A DNA stretch of 11,649 bases, from the NCBI GenBank assembly GCA_910583765.1, contig CAJTYS010000075.1, forward strand, positions 1 to 11,649. The letters are read 5' to 3'. A model generated the notes under the pieces. It did not search any database, was not told where the DNA came from, and saw only the letters and a list, made by a program, of their open reading frames with translations. Positions within the stretch are counted from its first letter, which is position 1; each line of letters begins with the position of its first letter. Source of the stretch: an uncultured Eubacteriales bacterium (GTDB lineage Bacteria; Bacillota; Clostridia; Peptostreptococcales; Anaerovoracaceae). Of this stretch, positions 4,717 to 11,649 are shown one piece after another. A program made the position numbers and the translations under genes.

Positions 4717-6033
4717 ATGGACTGGAAAGAAATTTATGAAAGCAGAAAATGCTCTGCTGATGAGGCGATGAAACTGATTCAGTCAGGCGACCGTGTTCTG
4801 TTTGCCCATGCAGTGGCAGAACCACAGGTACTGGTTGACGCGATGGTAGCGAACAAACATCTGTACAAAGACATCACAGTGTCTCACATGGTAACCCTGG
4901 GAAAAGGCGAATATTCCCTGCCGGAAAACCACGATGTGTTTACATTTGAAGGCTGGTTCACTAGCCCAAGCACAAGAAAATCCATCGCACAGGGACACGG
5001 CGAATTTGTTCCGGTATTTTTCCACGAAGTGCCAAAATACATCAGACAAGACATTTTCCACGAGGACGTGCTGCTGGTTTCCGTATCCAAGCCGGATGAA
5101 CACGGATACTGCTGCGTAGGCGTTTCTTCTGACTACACTATGCAGGCCATCAAATCCTGCAGGACTGTACTGGCGGAAGTGAACGATCAGGTTCCTGTCG
5201 TATTTGGCGAAACATTCGTACACGTAAGCGAAATCGATGCTTTTGTTGAAAATTCTCACCCTCTGTTTGAGAGCAAGCCTGCTAAGATCGGACCGGTTGA
5301 AGAAGCAATCGGTAAGAACTGCGCTTCCCTCATTGAAGATGGCGCGACCCTGCAGCTGGGGATCGGAGCGATTCCTGATGCTGTGCTGTCACAGCTGGGA
5401 GAAAAGAAACATCTGGGCATCCATTCCGAAATGATCGCGGACGGCGTTGTGGATCTGTATGAAAAAGGCGCCATCGACTGTACACAGAAGGGTATTGACG
5501 AAGGCAAGATGGTTGTTACCTTCCTCATGGGAACTAAGAAGCTGTACGACTTTGCTGACAAGAACCCGATCGTGGAAATGCGGACTGTTGACTATGTAAA
5601 CCATCCAGAAGTCGTAGCCAAGTTAAAGAATCTGGTTTGCATCAACGCTTGCGTGCAGATCGACTTCATGGGTCAGATCGTTTCCGAATGTATCGGCACC
5701 AAGCAGATCTCCGGCGTAGGCGGACAGGTTGACTTTGTAAGAGGCGCGGCCATGTCCCATGATGGAAACGCTAAGGCTATTATCGCTATGCCATCTGTTA
5801 CGAACATGAAGGATGGAAGCAAGGTTTCCAAGATCGTTCCGTTCATCGACCACGGCGCGGCAGTCACCACTTCCAGATGCGATGCTGACTATGTTGTCAC
5901 AGAATACGGCATTGCCAGAATGAAGGGCAGAACTTTGAAAGACAGAGCAAGACAGCTGATCAACATTGCTCACCCAGATTTCAGAGAAGAACTGAAAGTA
6001 CAGTTCAAAGAAAGATTTAACGATGAATTTTAA
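4717..6033 (+). CDS. abfT: 4-Hydroxybutyrate CoA-transferase
   Basis: This 438-residue class I CoA-transferase matches the length of the C. aminobutyricum enzyme and C. kluyveri Cat2 type. It moves CoA from acetyl-CoA (or butyryl-CoA) to 4-hydroxybutyrate, giving the substrate of AbfD. The catalytic glutamate is Glu238 within GIHSEM, where a glutamyl-CoA thioester forms. The glycine-rich LQLGIGAIP (212-220) lies at the active site, and GVGGQVDFVRGA in the C-terminal half is typical of the acetyl-CoA hydrolase/transferase family. Both domains, N-terminal (about 1-190) and C-terminal, are complete. GGAGGG (4702-4707) lies 9 nt before the ATG. The gene follows the small Cys-rich gene by 54 bp and precedes abfH by 64 bp without an evident terminator, so the three are probably one transcript. 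Codon bias is as strong as in abfD. Confidence 0.96.
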   Translation: MDWKEIYESRKCSADEAMKLIQSGDRVLFAHAVAEPQVLVDAMVANKHLYKDITVSHMVTLGKGEYSLPENHDVFTFEGWFTSPSTRKSIAQGHGEFVPVFFHEVPKYIRQDIFHEDVLLVSVSKPDEHGYCCVGVSSDYTMQAIKSCRTVLAEVNDQVPVVFGETFVHVSEIDAFVENSHPLFESKPAKIGPVEEAIGKNCASLIEDGATLQLGIGAIPDAVLSQLGEKKHLGIHSEMIADGVVDLYEKGAIDCTQKGIDEGKMVVTFLMGTKKLYDFADKNPIVEMRTVDYVNHPEVVAKLKNLVCINACVQIDFMGQIVSECIGTKQISGVGGQVDFVRGAAMSHDGNAKAIIAMPSVTNMKDGSKVSKIVPFIDHGAAVTTSRCDADYVVTEYGIARMKGRTLKDRARQLINIAHPDFREELKVQFKERFNDEF

Positions 6034-6097
6034 TGTCTGAAAGGGCATTGAGATTGTAGTTTGTTATTGTATGAAGAGAGAAGAGAGGTAAAAAATT

Positions 6098-7222
6098 ATG
6101 CAAGCTTTAAGAGTAGTTCCTGCTATCCATTATTTTGATACGTTCAAAGAATTCAACGAAGAATTCAAACTGGGAAAAGGCGACATCCTGGTAACAAACC
6201 AGTGGATGTATGATCCGTATGTAAAACCACTTGGAATCGACATGCCTGTAATTTTCCAGGAAAAATACGGAAAAGGCGAACCATCTGATGAAATGATGGA
6301 CGCTATGAAAAAAGACATGGATCAGTATGAATACGACAGAATCATCGCTTTCGGCGGCGGCACTATCGTTGACATCTGTAAAGTCCTGGCTCTGGACATC
6401 CCGACAAAGGCTCTGGACCTTTACACTGGCGAAGTCGCTCCAAAGAGAATGAAAGAATTAGTAGTCGTTCCAACTACTTGCGGAACTGGTTCCGAAGTGA
6501 CGAACGTAGCTATCGCGGAACTGAAAGCGCTGCACACCAAGAAGGGCATCGCAGTAGAAGAAACTTATGCTGGAACTGCTGTTCTGATTCCAGAATCCCT
6601 CCAGGGACTGCCTGATTACGTATTCGCGACTTCTTCCGTAGACGCTCTGATCCACGCAGTTGAGTCTTATCTGTCACCAAAGGCTTCTCCTTTCACAGAA
6701 ATGTACTCACTGAAAGCTATCGAAACCATTATGGCAGGATACAAGCAGATCGTTGCTGCTGGCGGAAACACGCCTGAAAACAGAAAAGCGCTGTTAAAGG
6801 ATTTCTTACTGGCTTCCAACTATGCGGGCATTGCGTTCGGAAACGCTGGATGCGCTGCTGTACACGCACTGTCATACTCCATCGGAGCAGCGTTCCACGT
6901 ACCTCATGGCGAAGCGAACTTCCAGTTCTTCACAGAAGTATTCAAGATGTACATGAGAAAAGATCCAAACGGCAAGATCACAAAGGCAAACCAGATCTTC
7001 GCGGACGCTCTTGGATGCGGACTGGACAATGTTTACGAAGAAATGGATAAGTTCCTGGGCAAATTCTTAACCAAGAAACCGCTGAAGGAATACGGCATGA
7101 CAGAAGCTCAGATTGACGAGTTCACAAAGTCCACAGTTGACAATCAGCAGAGACTCCTTGGAAACAACTATGTGTTCCTGACTGACGAAGAAATCAGAGA
7201 GATCTTCGCTAACCTGTACTAA
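6098..7222 (+). CDS. abfH: NAD-dependent 4-hydroxybutyrate dehydrogenase (iron-containing alcohol dehydrogenase family)
   Basis: This 374-residue group III (iron-dependent) alcohol dehydrogenase is close in length to C. kluyveri 4hbD. It interconverts succinic semialdehyde and 4-hydroxybutyrate with NADH/NAD. The cofactor-binding domain shows FGGGTIVD (85-92) and PTTCGTGSE (125-133). Metal ligands by family pattern are Asp182, His186, His256 and His270, in SSVDALIHAVE and AAVHALSYS...HVPHGEAN. The substrate is assigned from overall resemblance and the neighbours abfD and abfT, since other members of this family oxidise other alcohols. AGAGG (6084-6088) lies 9 nt before the ATG. It is the last gene of the module, followed by a strong terminator, and shares its codon bias. 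No adjacent succinic semialdehyde dehydrogenase or 4-aminobutyrate aminotransferase is seen. Confidence 0.93.
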   Translation: MQALRVVPAIHYFDTFKEFNEEFKLGKGDILVTNQWMYDPYVKPLGIDMPVIFQEKYGKGEPSDEMMDAMKKDMDQYEYDRIIAFGGGTIVDICKVLALDIPTKALDLYTGEVAPKRMKELVVVPTTCGTGSEVTNVAIAELKALHTKKGIAVEETYAGTAVLIPESLQGLPDYVFATSSVDALIHAVESYLSPKASPFTEMYSLKAIETIMAGYKQIVAAGGNTPENRKALLKDFLLASNYAGIAFGNAGCAAVHALSYSIGAAFHVPHGEANFQFFTEVFKMYMRKDPNGKITKANQIFADALGCGLDNVYEEMDKFLGKFLTKKPLKEYGMTEAQIDEFTKSTVDNQQRLLGNNYVFLTDEEIREIFANLY

Positions 7223-7240
7223 TCTACAAAAGCAAACCAC

Positions 7241-7269
7241 AAAAAAGGCTGCCTGCGGGCGGCCTTTTT
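7241..7269 (+). terminator. Intrinsic terminator after the 4-hydroxybutyrate module
   Basis: GGCTGCC (7247-7253) pairs with GGCGGCC (7258-7264), with one G-T wobble and a 4-nt loop, followed by five T (7265-7269). The preceding six A extend the stem and would also let it work on the opposite strand. A weaker hairpin, GACC-CACA-GGTC with six T (7290-7307), follows and may act as a backup. Confidence 0.9.
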
Positions 7270-7315
7270 CATGGCGAAAAACGCTGTTTGACCCACAGGT
7301 CTTTTTTAGGCCACC

Positions 7316-7344
7316 TTGACACCGATATTATTGTATGATAAATT
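7316..7344 (+). promoter_or_regulatory. Sigma-A promoter for the DUF975 gene
   Basis: A perfect TTGACA (7316-7321) is followed after 17 bp by TAAATT (7339-7344). It lies after the terminators of the 4-hydroxybutyrate module and 53 bp before the next start codon. A small dyad, AGTCT-GAT-AGACT (7355-7367), falls in the expected leader. Confidence 0.65.
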
Positions 7345-7397
7345 TAAAGGCAGTAGTCTGATAGACTTACGCAGAAAACGGGGAGGGAAAGTAATCT

Positions 7398-8213
7398 ATG
7401 TATAACATTATTGTAACAGAACCAAGCAGCAATCTGCGAATGTTGGGAAGGCAGGCTCTGGCAGGCAAATGGCAGATCGCCATTATTGCCACGTTGATCT
7501 ACCAGATCTGTCTGACGCTTCCGGCGCTGATTTTAGATCAGCTCTTTGGGAAAACGCTGGCAGAATTGTACAACAATATTTATGTGGGAACCACGAACAC
7601 CTTTGGTTCTGATTTTGTTGCTCGCGTAAGCGACAGCGCAGAAAAAGTATCCAGCATGTCTGGATTGTACGTGTTTCTAGTGACAGGGGCCTTCACCTTG
7701 GGGATCACCTTGTTTTTCCTGAATCTTTTCAGACGGAAGCCAGTAGATCCAGCTCAGGTCTTTTCCGGATTTGAACAGTTTTTTAAGGCTTTGGGACTTG
7801 TCTTTGTCATGGGCGTGTTCATCTTTCTCTGGACACTGTTATTCGTCATCCCAGGGATCATCGCCGCGCTGCGCTACAGCCAGGCTTTCTTCATTCTGGC
7901 AGATGATCCAACCAAAGGCGTGTTCCAATGCATCAATGAGAGCAAGTGGATGATGAAAGGCAATAAAGGAAAGCTCTTTTGCTTGGAATTATCCTTTCTT
8001 GGATGGATCATTTTGACCTCCATTGCGATCACCATCATTCAAAGTTTTCTGTTCCCGATTTTCGGAGGCAGTGTGATCATGGTGATCTTAGAATGGATAC
8101 TGGGCTTGGCAATGTGCTGGGTGATCGCCTATACCTTTGCCGCGGAAGCAGCGTTTTATGAGATCCTCAGAGGAAACCTGCGGGCCAATACTTATATGCC
8201 AGGCCAATACTAG
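7398..8213 (+). CDS. DUF975 family integral membrane protein
   Basis: This 271-residue polytopic membrane protein has the features of DUF975. The N-terminal pattern is NLRMLGRQALAGKWQIAI, and the central block is IPGIIAALRYSQAFFILADD (151-170), followed by ESKWMMKGNKGKLFCLELSF (181-200). About five hydrophobic segments are visible: 27-47, 90-110, 131-158, 197-220 and 226-248. An extracytoplasmic-looking polar stretch (about 50-88) separates the first two. The biochemical role of the family is not established. The start is well supported by GGGAGGG (7381-7387) 10 nt before the ATG. The next gene begins 23 bp after the stop, so the two are probably co-transcribed from the promoter at 7316-7344. 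Confidence 0.9.
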   Translation: MYNIIVTEPSSNLRMLGRQALAGKWQIAIIATLIYQICLTLPALILDQLFGKTLAELYNNIYVGTTNTFGSDFVARVSDSAEKVSSMSGLYVFLVTGAFTLGITLFFLNLFRRKPVDPAQVFSGFEQFFKALGLVFVMGVFIFLWTLLFVIPGIIAALRYSQAFFILADDPTKGVFQCINESKWMMKGNKGKLFCLELSFLGWIILTSIAITIIQSFLFPIFGGSVIMVILEWILGLAMCWVIAYTFAAEAAFYEILRGNLRANTYMPGQY

Positions 8214-8236
8214 ACATTGGAAAAGGAGAGAACGCC

Positions 8237-8539
8237 TTGAAACAAGAACAGGATGTTCAAACGAACAAAAAAGAACCAGAACATTTTCGCTTTTTCAGCC
8301 ATAAGGAATGCGAGTTTTTTCCGTGCCATGCAGTCAAGGACACGGAAACTTTCAATTGCCTGTTCTGCTATTGTCCTTTGTATGCCTTAGGAGATGACTG
8401 CGGCGGGAATTTCAGCTATGCCAAGGGCGTGAAGGATTGCAGCAAATGTCTGATTCCTCATAGTCCAGGAGGATTTGACTATATCACAAAGAATTTTTCC
8501 AAGATCGTGGATCTCATTAAAAAAGAAGAGCAGGAATGA
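8237..8539 (+). CDS. Cysteine-rich small domain protein (probable metal binding)
   Basis: This 100-residue protein matches the cysteine-rich small domain family as I remember it (PF04071 type). The core reads HKECEFFPCH, then FNCLFCYCPLYALGDDCGGNF, then GVKDCSKCLIPH. Eight cysteines (25, 30, 41, 44, 46, 55, 68, 71) plus His31 and His75 are well placed to bind zinc or an Fe-S cluster. The family's function is unknown. The start is a TTG at 8237 with AAAGGAG (8222-8228) 8 nt upstream; no in-frame ATG exists. The first 15 residues are polar and precede the domain. It follows the DUF975 gene by 23 bp and is closed by a strong terminator, forming a two-gene unit. Whether it acts with the membrane protein is not known. 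Confidence 0.9.
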   Translation: MKQEQDVQTNKKEPEHFRFFSHKECEFFPCHAVKDTETFNCLFCYCPLYALGDDCGGNFSYAKGVKDCSKCLIPHSPGGFDYITKNFSKIVDLIKKEEQE

Positions 8540-8546
8540 TAGCAAG

Positions 8547-8577
8547 GCCCTTGGTTTTCAGAATCAAGGGCTTTTTT
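8547..8577 (+). terminator. Intrinsic terminator after the Cys-rich small protein gene
   Basis: GCCCTTGGTT (8547-8556) pairs with AATCAAGGGC (8562-8571), 10 bp with one G-T wobble around a 5-nt loop, followed by six T (8572-8577). It starts 7 nt after the stop codon and ends the DUF975 / Cys-rich unit. Confidence 0.93.
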
Positions 8578-8641
8578 GTAACTTGGATGTGCCCCTTTTG
8601 CATAAGATAGGAAAGGTGAATTGAAAAAGGGGGAATTTTGA

Positions 8642-9748
8642 TTGAGAGGCAATATCAGGCACATCTATCCAGGAGGAAACACGCCTAAAGGATTTTTTTC
8701 CTATTACCAGTACATACTGGGCCAGGAAGAGGCCAATCGGATCATTTGTTTGAAAGGCGGACCAGGAGTCGGCAAATCCACATTCATGAAAAAAATCGGT
8801 GAACATTTCATCGAACAAGAGGAAGACGTGGATTTTCTTTGGTGTTCATCGGATCCTGGCTCCTTGGACGGCATTGTGCTGAAAAAGCGAAAAATCGCTA
8901 TCATTGACGCCACTAGTCCGCACATGGTGGATCCCATCAACCCAGGGGCAGTGGACAGTATCGTTCACTTAGGCGATTTCTGGAACGGAGAAGCGCTGAA
9001 AAAATGCAAAGATCATGTCTTGGAAAGCAGCAAAAAAATTAAAAGCTGGTTCAGCTACGCTTACCGCTACCTTGCGGCCGCGGGACAATTGTACGGTGCG
9101 CTTTCCGACGCATACGAGGACGCGGTGGAAGATGGGGAACTTTATAAGATCACAGCAGGCATCGTGGGGGATGAAATGGCGCACAAAGAGATCGCCCTCA
9201 AGCCAGGGAAGCTAAAAAAGCAGTTTGCCAGCGCCATCACGCCGGCAGGTGTCCAGCACCGGCTGGAGTCCATTATTAGAGGCTATGACAAGCTGTATAT
9301 GCTCACGGGACCAGTGGGCCTGAGCAATTCCCGTTTGCTGAACATCGTAGCGGAAAGCGCTTTGTATCGGGGCATGGACGTGGAAGCCTTTTACTGTCCC
9401 ATGAAACCGGACGAAAAAATCGAACATCTGCTGATTCCGCAGCTGGGAGTAGCCTTTGTTTCTCTCAACCAGTACCATGACCTGGAACCGTGGGACCGAG
9501 AAGAGGAAGTCAAACTCATTGACATGAATGACATCGTGGACTGGAGCAGGCTGGAAGAACCACAGCCAATGCTCGCGGACTGTGAACACCGGATGGGAGA
9601 ACTGATTGAGGAAGGGATCCGATGCATTGTCCGCGCCAAGAAAGAACACGACCGGCTGGAAAGCTATTATATCCCTAACATGGATTTCAAAAAAATCGAT
9701 GGTCTGCGGGATGAAATCATTGGTAAAATTGAAAAAAACGTATTATAA
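8642..9748 (+). CDS. PRK06851-type duplicated P-loop ATPase with degenerate second P-loop
   Basis: This 368-residue protein resembles the PRK06851 family of uncharacterised ATPases, in which two P-loop halves follow one another. The first half has a Walker A, GGPGVGKST (39-47), and a Walker B-like KIAIIDA ending at Asp89. Family-typical blocks SSDPGSLDG (69-77) and TSPHMVDPINPGAVDSIVHLGD (91-112) follow. The second half begins near residue 214. Its P-loop position reads MLTGPVGLSNS (220-230), lacking the lysine and last glycine needed to bind phosphate. Its Walker B counterpart, LLIPQLGVAFVSLN, also lacks the aspartate. Only the first site should therefore hydrolyse ATP. The start is TTG 8642 with AAGGGGG 8 nt upstream; an in-frame TTG at 8621 runs into a stop. 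The gene follows a terminator, so it needs its own promoter, which I could not place. Its cellular role is unknown. Confidence 0.85.
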   Translation: MRGNIRHIYPGGNTPKGFFSYYQYILGQEEANRIICLKGGPGVGKSTFMKKIGEHFIEQEEDVDFLWCSSDPGSLDGIVLKKRKIAIIDATSPHMVDPINPGAVDSIVHLGDFWNGEALKKCKDHVLESSKKIKSWFSYAYRYLAAAGQLYGALSDAYEDAVEDGELYKITAGIVGDEMAHKEIALKPGKLKKQFASAITPAGVQHRLESIIRGYDKLYMLTGPVGLSNSRLLNIVAESALYRGMDVEAFYCPMKPDEKIEHLLIPQLGVAFVSLNQYHDLEPWDREEEVKLIDMNDIVDWSRLEEPQPMLADCEHRMGELIEEGIRCIVRAKKEHDRLESYYIPNMDFKKIDGLRDEIIGKIEKNVL

Positions 9749-9749
9749 T
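9720..9749 (+). promoter_or_regulatory. Promoter candidate for the Mur ligase gene
   Basis: TTGGTA (9720-9725) and TATAAT (9744-9749) are separated by 18 bp and overlap the end of the ATPase gene. They lie about 104 bp upstream of the Mur ligase start at 9853. The -10 element is consensus and the -35 is weak. No terminator separates the two genes, so readthrough from the ATPase gene is equally possible. Confidence 0.35.
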
Positions 9750-9852
9750 AAAAATCGTATAACCATGTTTCCTACTTTATAAACGGATAAAACAGGATAA
9801 ACAAATGAAACGGGCGGAAGAGAGCCTAAGCACAGCAGGAGGAGAAAAAAAC

Positions 9853-11367
9853 ATGATAAACAGACTGCATTTGCTAAAGGAATACGCCGCGGTACTGGAA
9901 GCTGAAAGCCTAATCGCAGAACAGAACGTGCCAGAAGAGACCCTGGAAAAGAAAGTGAACTACCTTTCTTTCAATTCCCAGGATGTCCGTTATGATACGT
10001 TCTTTATTTGCAAAGGCGCGCACTTTACCGCGGATTATCTGCGAAGCGCCATAGAAGAAGGGGCCTTCGCCTATGTGAGTGAAAAGAAATATGAAGAGCA
10101 AGCCCCGGGCATCCCGTACATCATTGTCACGGATATGCACCGGGCCATGGCTCTTTTGGCAGACCTGTTCTACAATCAGGTGTGGAAGCATCTGACCATC
10201 ACTGGGATCACGGGGACAAAAGGAAAATCCACCACCACTTATTTTGTCCGCTATATCCTGGACGAGTATCTAAAGGATCACAAGCTGCCGCGCAGCGCAG
10301 TGATCTCTGGCATTGATAACTACGATGGCGTCACGGAGGAAGAATCTCATCTTACCACGCCGGAAGCCTTGGATCTCCATCATCATTACGCCAACGCAGT
10401 AAGGACGGGGATCGAGTTTCTTACCATGGAAGTGTCCAGCCAAGCACTGAAATACCATAGGACAAAAGGCATTCTTTTTGACATTGGCTGCTTCCTCAAC
10501 ATTGGGCTGGATCATATCAGCGATGTGGAACATTCCAGTTTTGAAGACTACCTGCAGGCGAAAATGACATTGATGACCCAGTGCAGGACTGCCTGCGTCA
10601 ATCTGGAAAGCGACTATGCGGGACAAGCTCAGAAGGCGGCAGAGGGAAAGGCTGAAAAAATCCTCACCTTTGGCCGAAGGCCGGAAGCGGACATTTACGG
10701 CTATGAGATTGAGCCAGGCAAAAAGGGGATCACCTTCAAGGCAAAATGTGACAGCTTTGATGAGACCTTCAAGATCGGCATGACTGGACTTTTCAACGTG
10801 GACAACGCCTTGGCCGCTATTGCCATCAGTTACGCGCTGAACATTCCGCTGGCTTATATTAAGGCTGGCCTGAAAAAAGCCAGGGTCAGCGGCAGGATGG
10901 AAATCTACACCAGCCGCAGCGGAGGCCTAGATGTGATTGTGGATTACGCGCACAATCAGATGAGTTTTGAATCCCTGTTCACATCCACCAAAAAAGAATA
11001 CCCTGGAAAGAAGATCACCATTGTGTTCGGCTGTCCTGGAAAGAAGGCTCTGGGCCGCAGGAAAGAGCTGGGTGATCTTGCTGGCAAATATGCGGACAAG
11101 GTGTACATCACAGAAGAGGACGCAGGAGAAGAGCCAGTGCAGAAGATTTCCGAAGAGATCGCCAGCCATGTGAAACAGTTTGATTGTGAATACAGCATTA
11201 TTATAGACAGGGAAGAGGCCATACGCCAGGCCATTGAAACAGCAGATGACAACACTGTGGTGCTGATCACCGGAAAGGGCAGGGAAACCAGACAAAAGAG
11301 AGGGACCCAGTATATCGACACCCCATCGGACGTGGAATATGTGCGGCGCTTTTTAGCGGAAAAATAG
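9853..11367 (+). CDS. MurE-like Mur ligase (UDP-N-acetylmuramyl-tripeptide synthetase family)
   Basis: This 504-residue protein has the three-domain Mur ligase layout. An N-terminal MurE-like domain comes first (about 1-112). The central ATPase follows, with GITGTKGKSTT (118-128), EVSSQAL (193-199), LNIGLDHISDVEHSSFEDYLQAK ending in Lys237 (the likely carbamylated lysine), and NVDNALAA. The C-terminal domain starts at SGRMEIY (346-352) and includes VDYAHN and GKGRE. MurE adds the third stem-peptide amino acid to UDP-MurNAc-Ala-Glu in the cytoplasm. The DNPR motif that recognises diaminopimelate is replaced by EEDAGEEP (421-428). In addition, DYAHTPD reads DYAHNQM and GKGHE reads GKGRE. This may be a second, specialised ligase rather than the housekeeping enzyme. 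ATG 9853 is chosen because AGGAGG (9837-9842) precedes it; an upstream in-frame ATG at 9805 has no such site. The ClC gene follows by 20 bp. Confidence 0.85.
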   Translation: MINRLHLLKEYAAVLEAESLIAEQNVPEETLEKKVNYLSFNSQDVRYDTFFICKGAHFTADYLRSAIEEGAFAYVSEKKYEEQAPGIPYIIVTDMHRAMALLADLFYNQVWKHLTITGITGTKGKSTTTYFVRYILDEYLKDHKLPRSAVISGIDNYDGVTEEESHLTTPEALDLHHHYANAVRTGIEFLTMEVSSQALKYHRTKGILFDIGCFLNIGLDHISDVEHSSFEDYLQAKMTLMTQCRTACVNLESDYAGQAQKAAEGKAEKILTFGRRPEADIYGYEIEPGKKGITFKAKCDSFDETFKIGMTGLFNVDNALAAIAISYALNIPLAYIKAGLKKARVSGRMEIYTSRSGGLDVIVDYAHNQMSFESLFTSTKKEYPGKKITIVFGCPGKKALGRRKELGDLAGKYADKVYITEEDAGEEPVQKISEEIASHVKQFDCEYSIIIDREEAIRQAIETADDNTVVLITGKGRETRQKRGTQYIDTPSDVEYVRRFLAEK

Positions 11368-11387
11368 TAGAAAATAAAGGAGAGATC

Positions 11388-11649
11388 ATGGGTAAAGTCA
11401 AAAAAAGAAGCCTGGCTGTGTTCGCTGTTTTTTCCTTGTGCCTGGGCGCGGCCGCGGGCGCGGTAGTCTGGGCCTTGCTGCGGATCATGGATCTGGGGAT
11501 CCGGCTGGTGTGGGAAATCCTCCCTGCCCAGTTAGGCCACCCCATCTGGTACGCGTTTGCCGCCTGTCTGACGGGCGGGCTGGTCATCGGCCTGTGGCAA
11601 AAGAAATTCGGGATCCTGCCGGAATCCCTAGAGTCGGTCATGGGGCAGC
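11388..11649 (+). CDS. ClC-type chloride channel/transporter family protein (N-terminal part)
   Basis: The frame runs open off the window edge, leaving 87 residues. It starts at ATG 11388 with AAAGGAGAG just upstream and a 5-nt gap after GGAG. A basic start (MGKVKKR) leads into a first hydrophobic segment (about 9-33). A region containing RIMDLGIRLVWEILPAQ and a second segment (about 53-70, FAACLTGGLVIGLWQKKFG) follow. This resembles the N-terminus of bacterial voltage-gated chloride channel family proteins, which conduct chloride or exchange it for protons. The selectivity-filter motifs lie beyond the window, so the assignment rests on the N-terminal pattern only. The gene lies 20 bp after the Mur ligase gene and is probably co-transcribed with it. 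Confidence 0.68.
   Translation, partial: MGKVKKRSLAVFAVFSLCLGAAAGAVVWALLRIMDLGIRLVWEILPAQLGHPIWYAFAACLTGGLVIGLWQKKFGILPESLESVMGQ

Noticed and set aside
6034..6097. Separate promoter for abfH (TTGAGA, 16 bp, TATGAA)
   Set aside because: The match is weak and falls in the short gap of an apparent operon; co-transcription with abfT is the simpler reading.
9212..9649. 145-codon minus-strand open frame opposite the ATPase gene
   Set aside because: It is a shadow of the P-loop ATPase with no start signal and no recognisable motif.
9805..9852. 16-residue N-terminal extension of the Mur ligase from ATG 9805
   Set aside because: There is no ribosome binding site before 9805, whereas AGGAGG stands at the right distance before ATG 9853, and the extension is unlike the family N-terminus.
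11267..11641. 124-codon minus-strand frame at the right edge
   Set aside because: It overlaps the end of the Mur ligase and the start of the ClC-type gene, both of which have clear ribosome binding sites and family features.

Overview
The window looks like a chromosomal segment of a strictly anaerobic, amino-acid or succinate fermenting member of the Clostridia. The genes resemble those of Clostridium aminobutyricum, Anaerovorax and Aminipila-type bacteria; this placement is inferred from remembered protein similarity and was not searched. Strong AGGAGG-type ribosome binding sites, many TTG/GTG starts on small genes, sigma-A-like promoters and U-rich intrinsic terminators all fit a low-to-mid-GC Firmicute.

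Region 1 (1-2211) is housekeeping and unknown material. It holds a small two-helix membrane protein with an acidic repeat tail and a gene-free stretch of about 420 bp carrying two near-identical 39-bp hairpins. Two minus-strand genes follow: a cytoplasmic SGNH/GDSL hydrolase and thiamine pyrophosphokinase (thiN).

Region 2 (2212-7270) is the core of the window: a plus-strand 4-hydroxybutyrate module. It begins with a stand-alone NifU C-terminal-type Fe-S scaffold behind a near-consensus promoter. Next come 4-hydroxybutyryl-CoA dehydratase (abfD), an intrinsic terminator, an 89-residue Cys-rich protein with no function I recognise, 4-hydroxybutyrate CoA-transferase (abfT), NAD-dependent 4-hydroxybutyrate dehydrogenase (abfH/4hbD), and a strong terminator. 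Together the three enzymes convert succinic semialdehyde to 4-hydroxybutyrate, then 4-hydroxybutyryl-CoA, then crotonyl-CoA. This is the central part of the 4-aminobutyrate (or succinate) to butyrate route. Gene order is the reverse of reaction order. No aminotransferase, CoA-dependent succinic semialdehyde dehydrogenase or butyryl-CoA dehydrogenase is present, so those steps must be encoded elsewhere. The three enzyme genes show codon bias (Arg almost always AGA) absent from the flanks, as expected of very highly expressed catabolic genes.

Region 3 (7271-11649) is again plus strand: a DUF975 membrane protein with a small Cys-rich metal-binding-type protein (one transcription unit with its own promoter and terminator), a PRK06851-type duplicated P-loop ATPase whose second P-loop is degenerate, a MurE-like Mur ligase with a non-canonical substrate motif, and the start of a ClC-type chloride channel/transporter cut by the window edge.

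The points most worth a second look are the small Cys-rich protein and NifU-like scaffold flanking the [4Fe-4S] enzyme AbfD, the terminator splitting abfD from the rest of the module, the overlapping inverted repeats before abfD, the duplicated hairpin, and the two divergent family members (ATPase and Mur ligase). I saw no CRISPR array, tRNA, rRNA, insertion sequence or phage gene.
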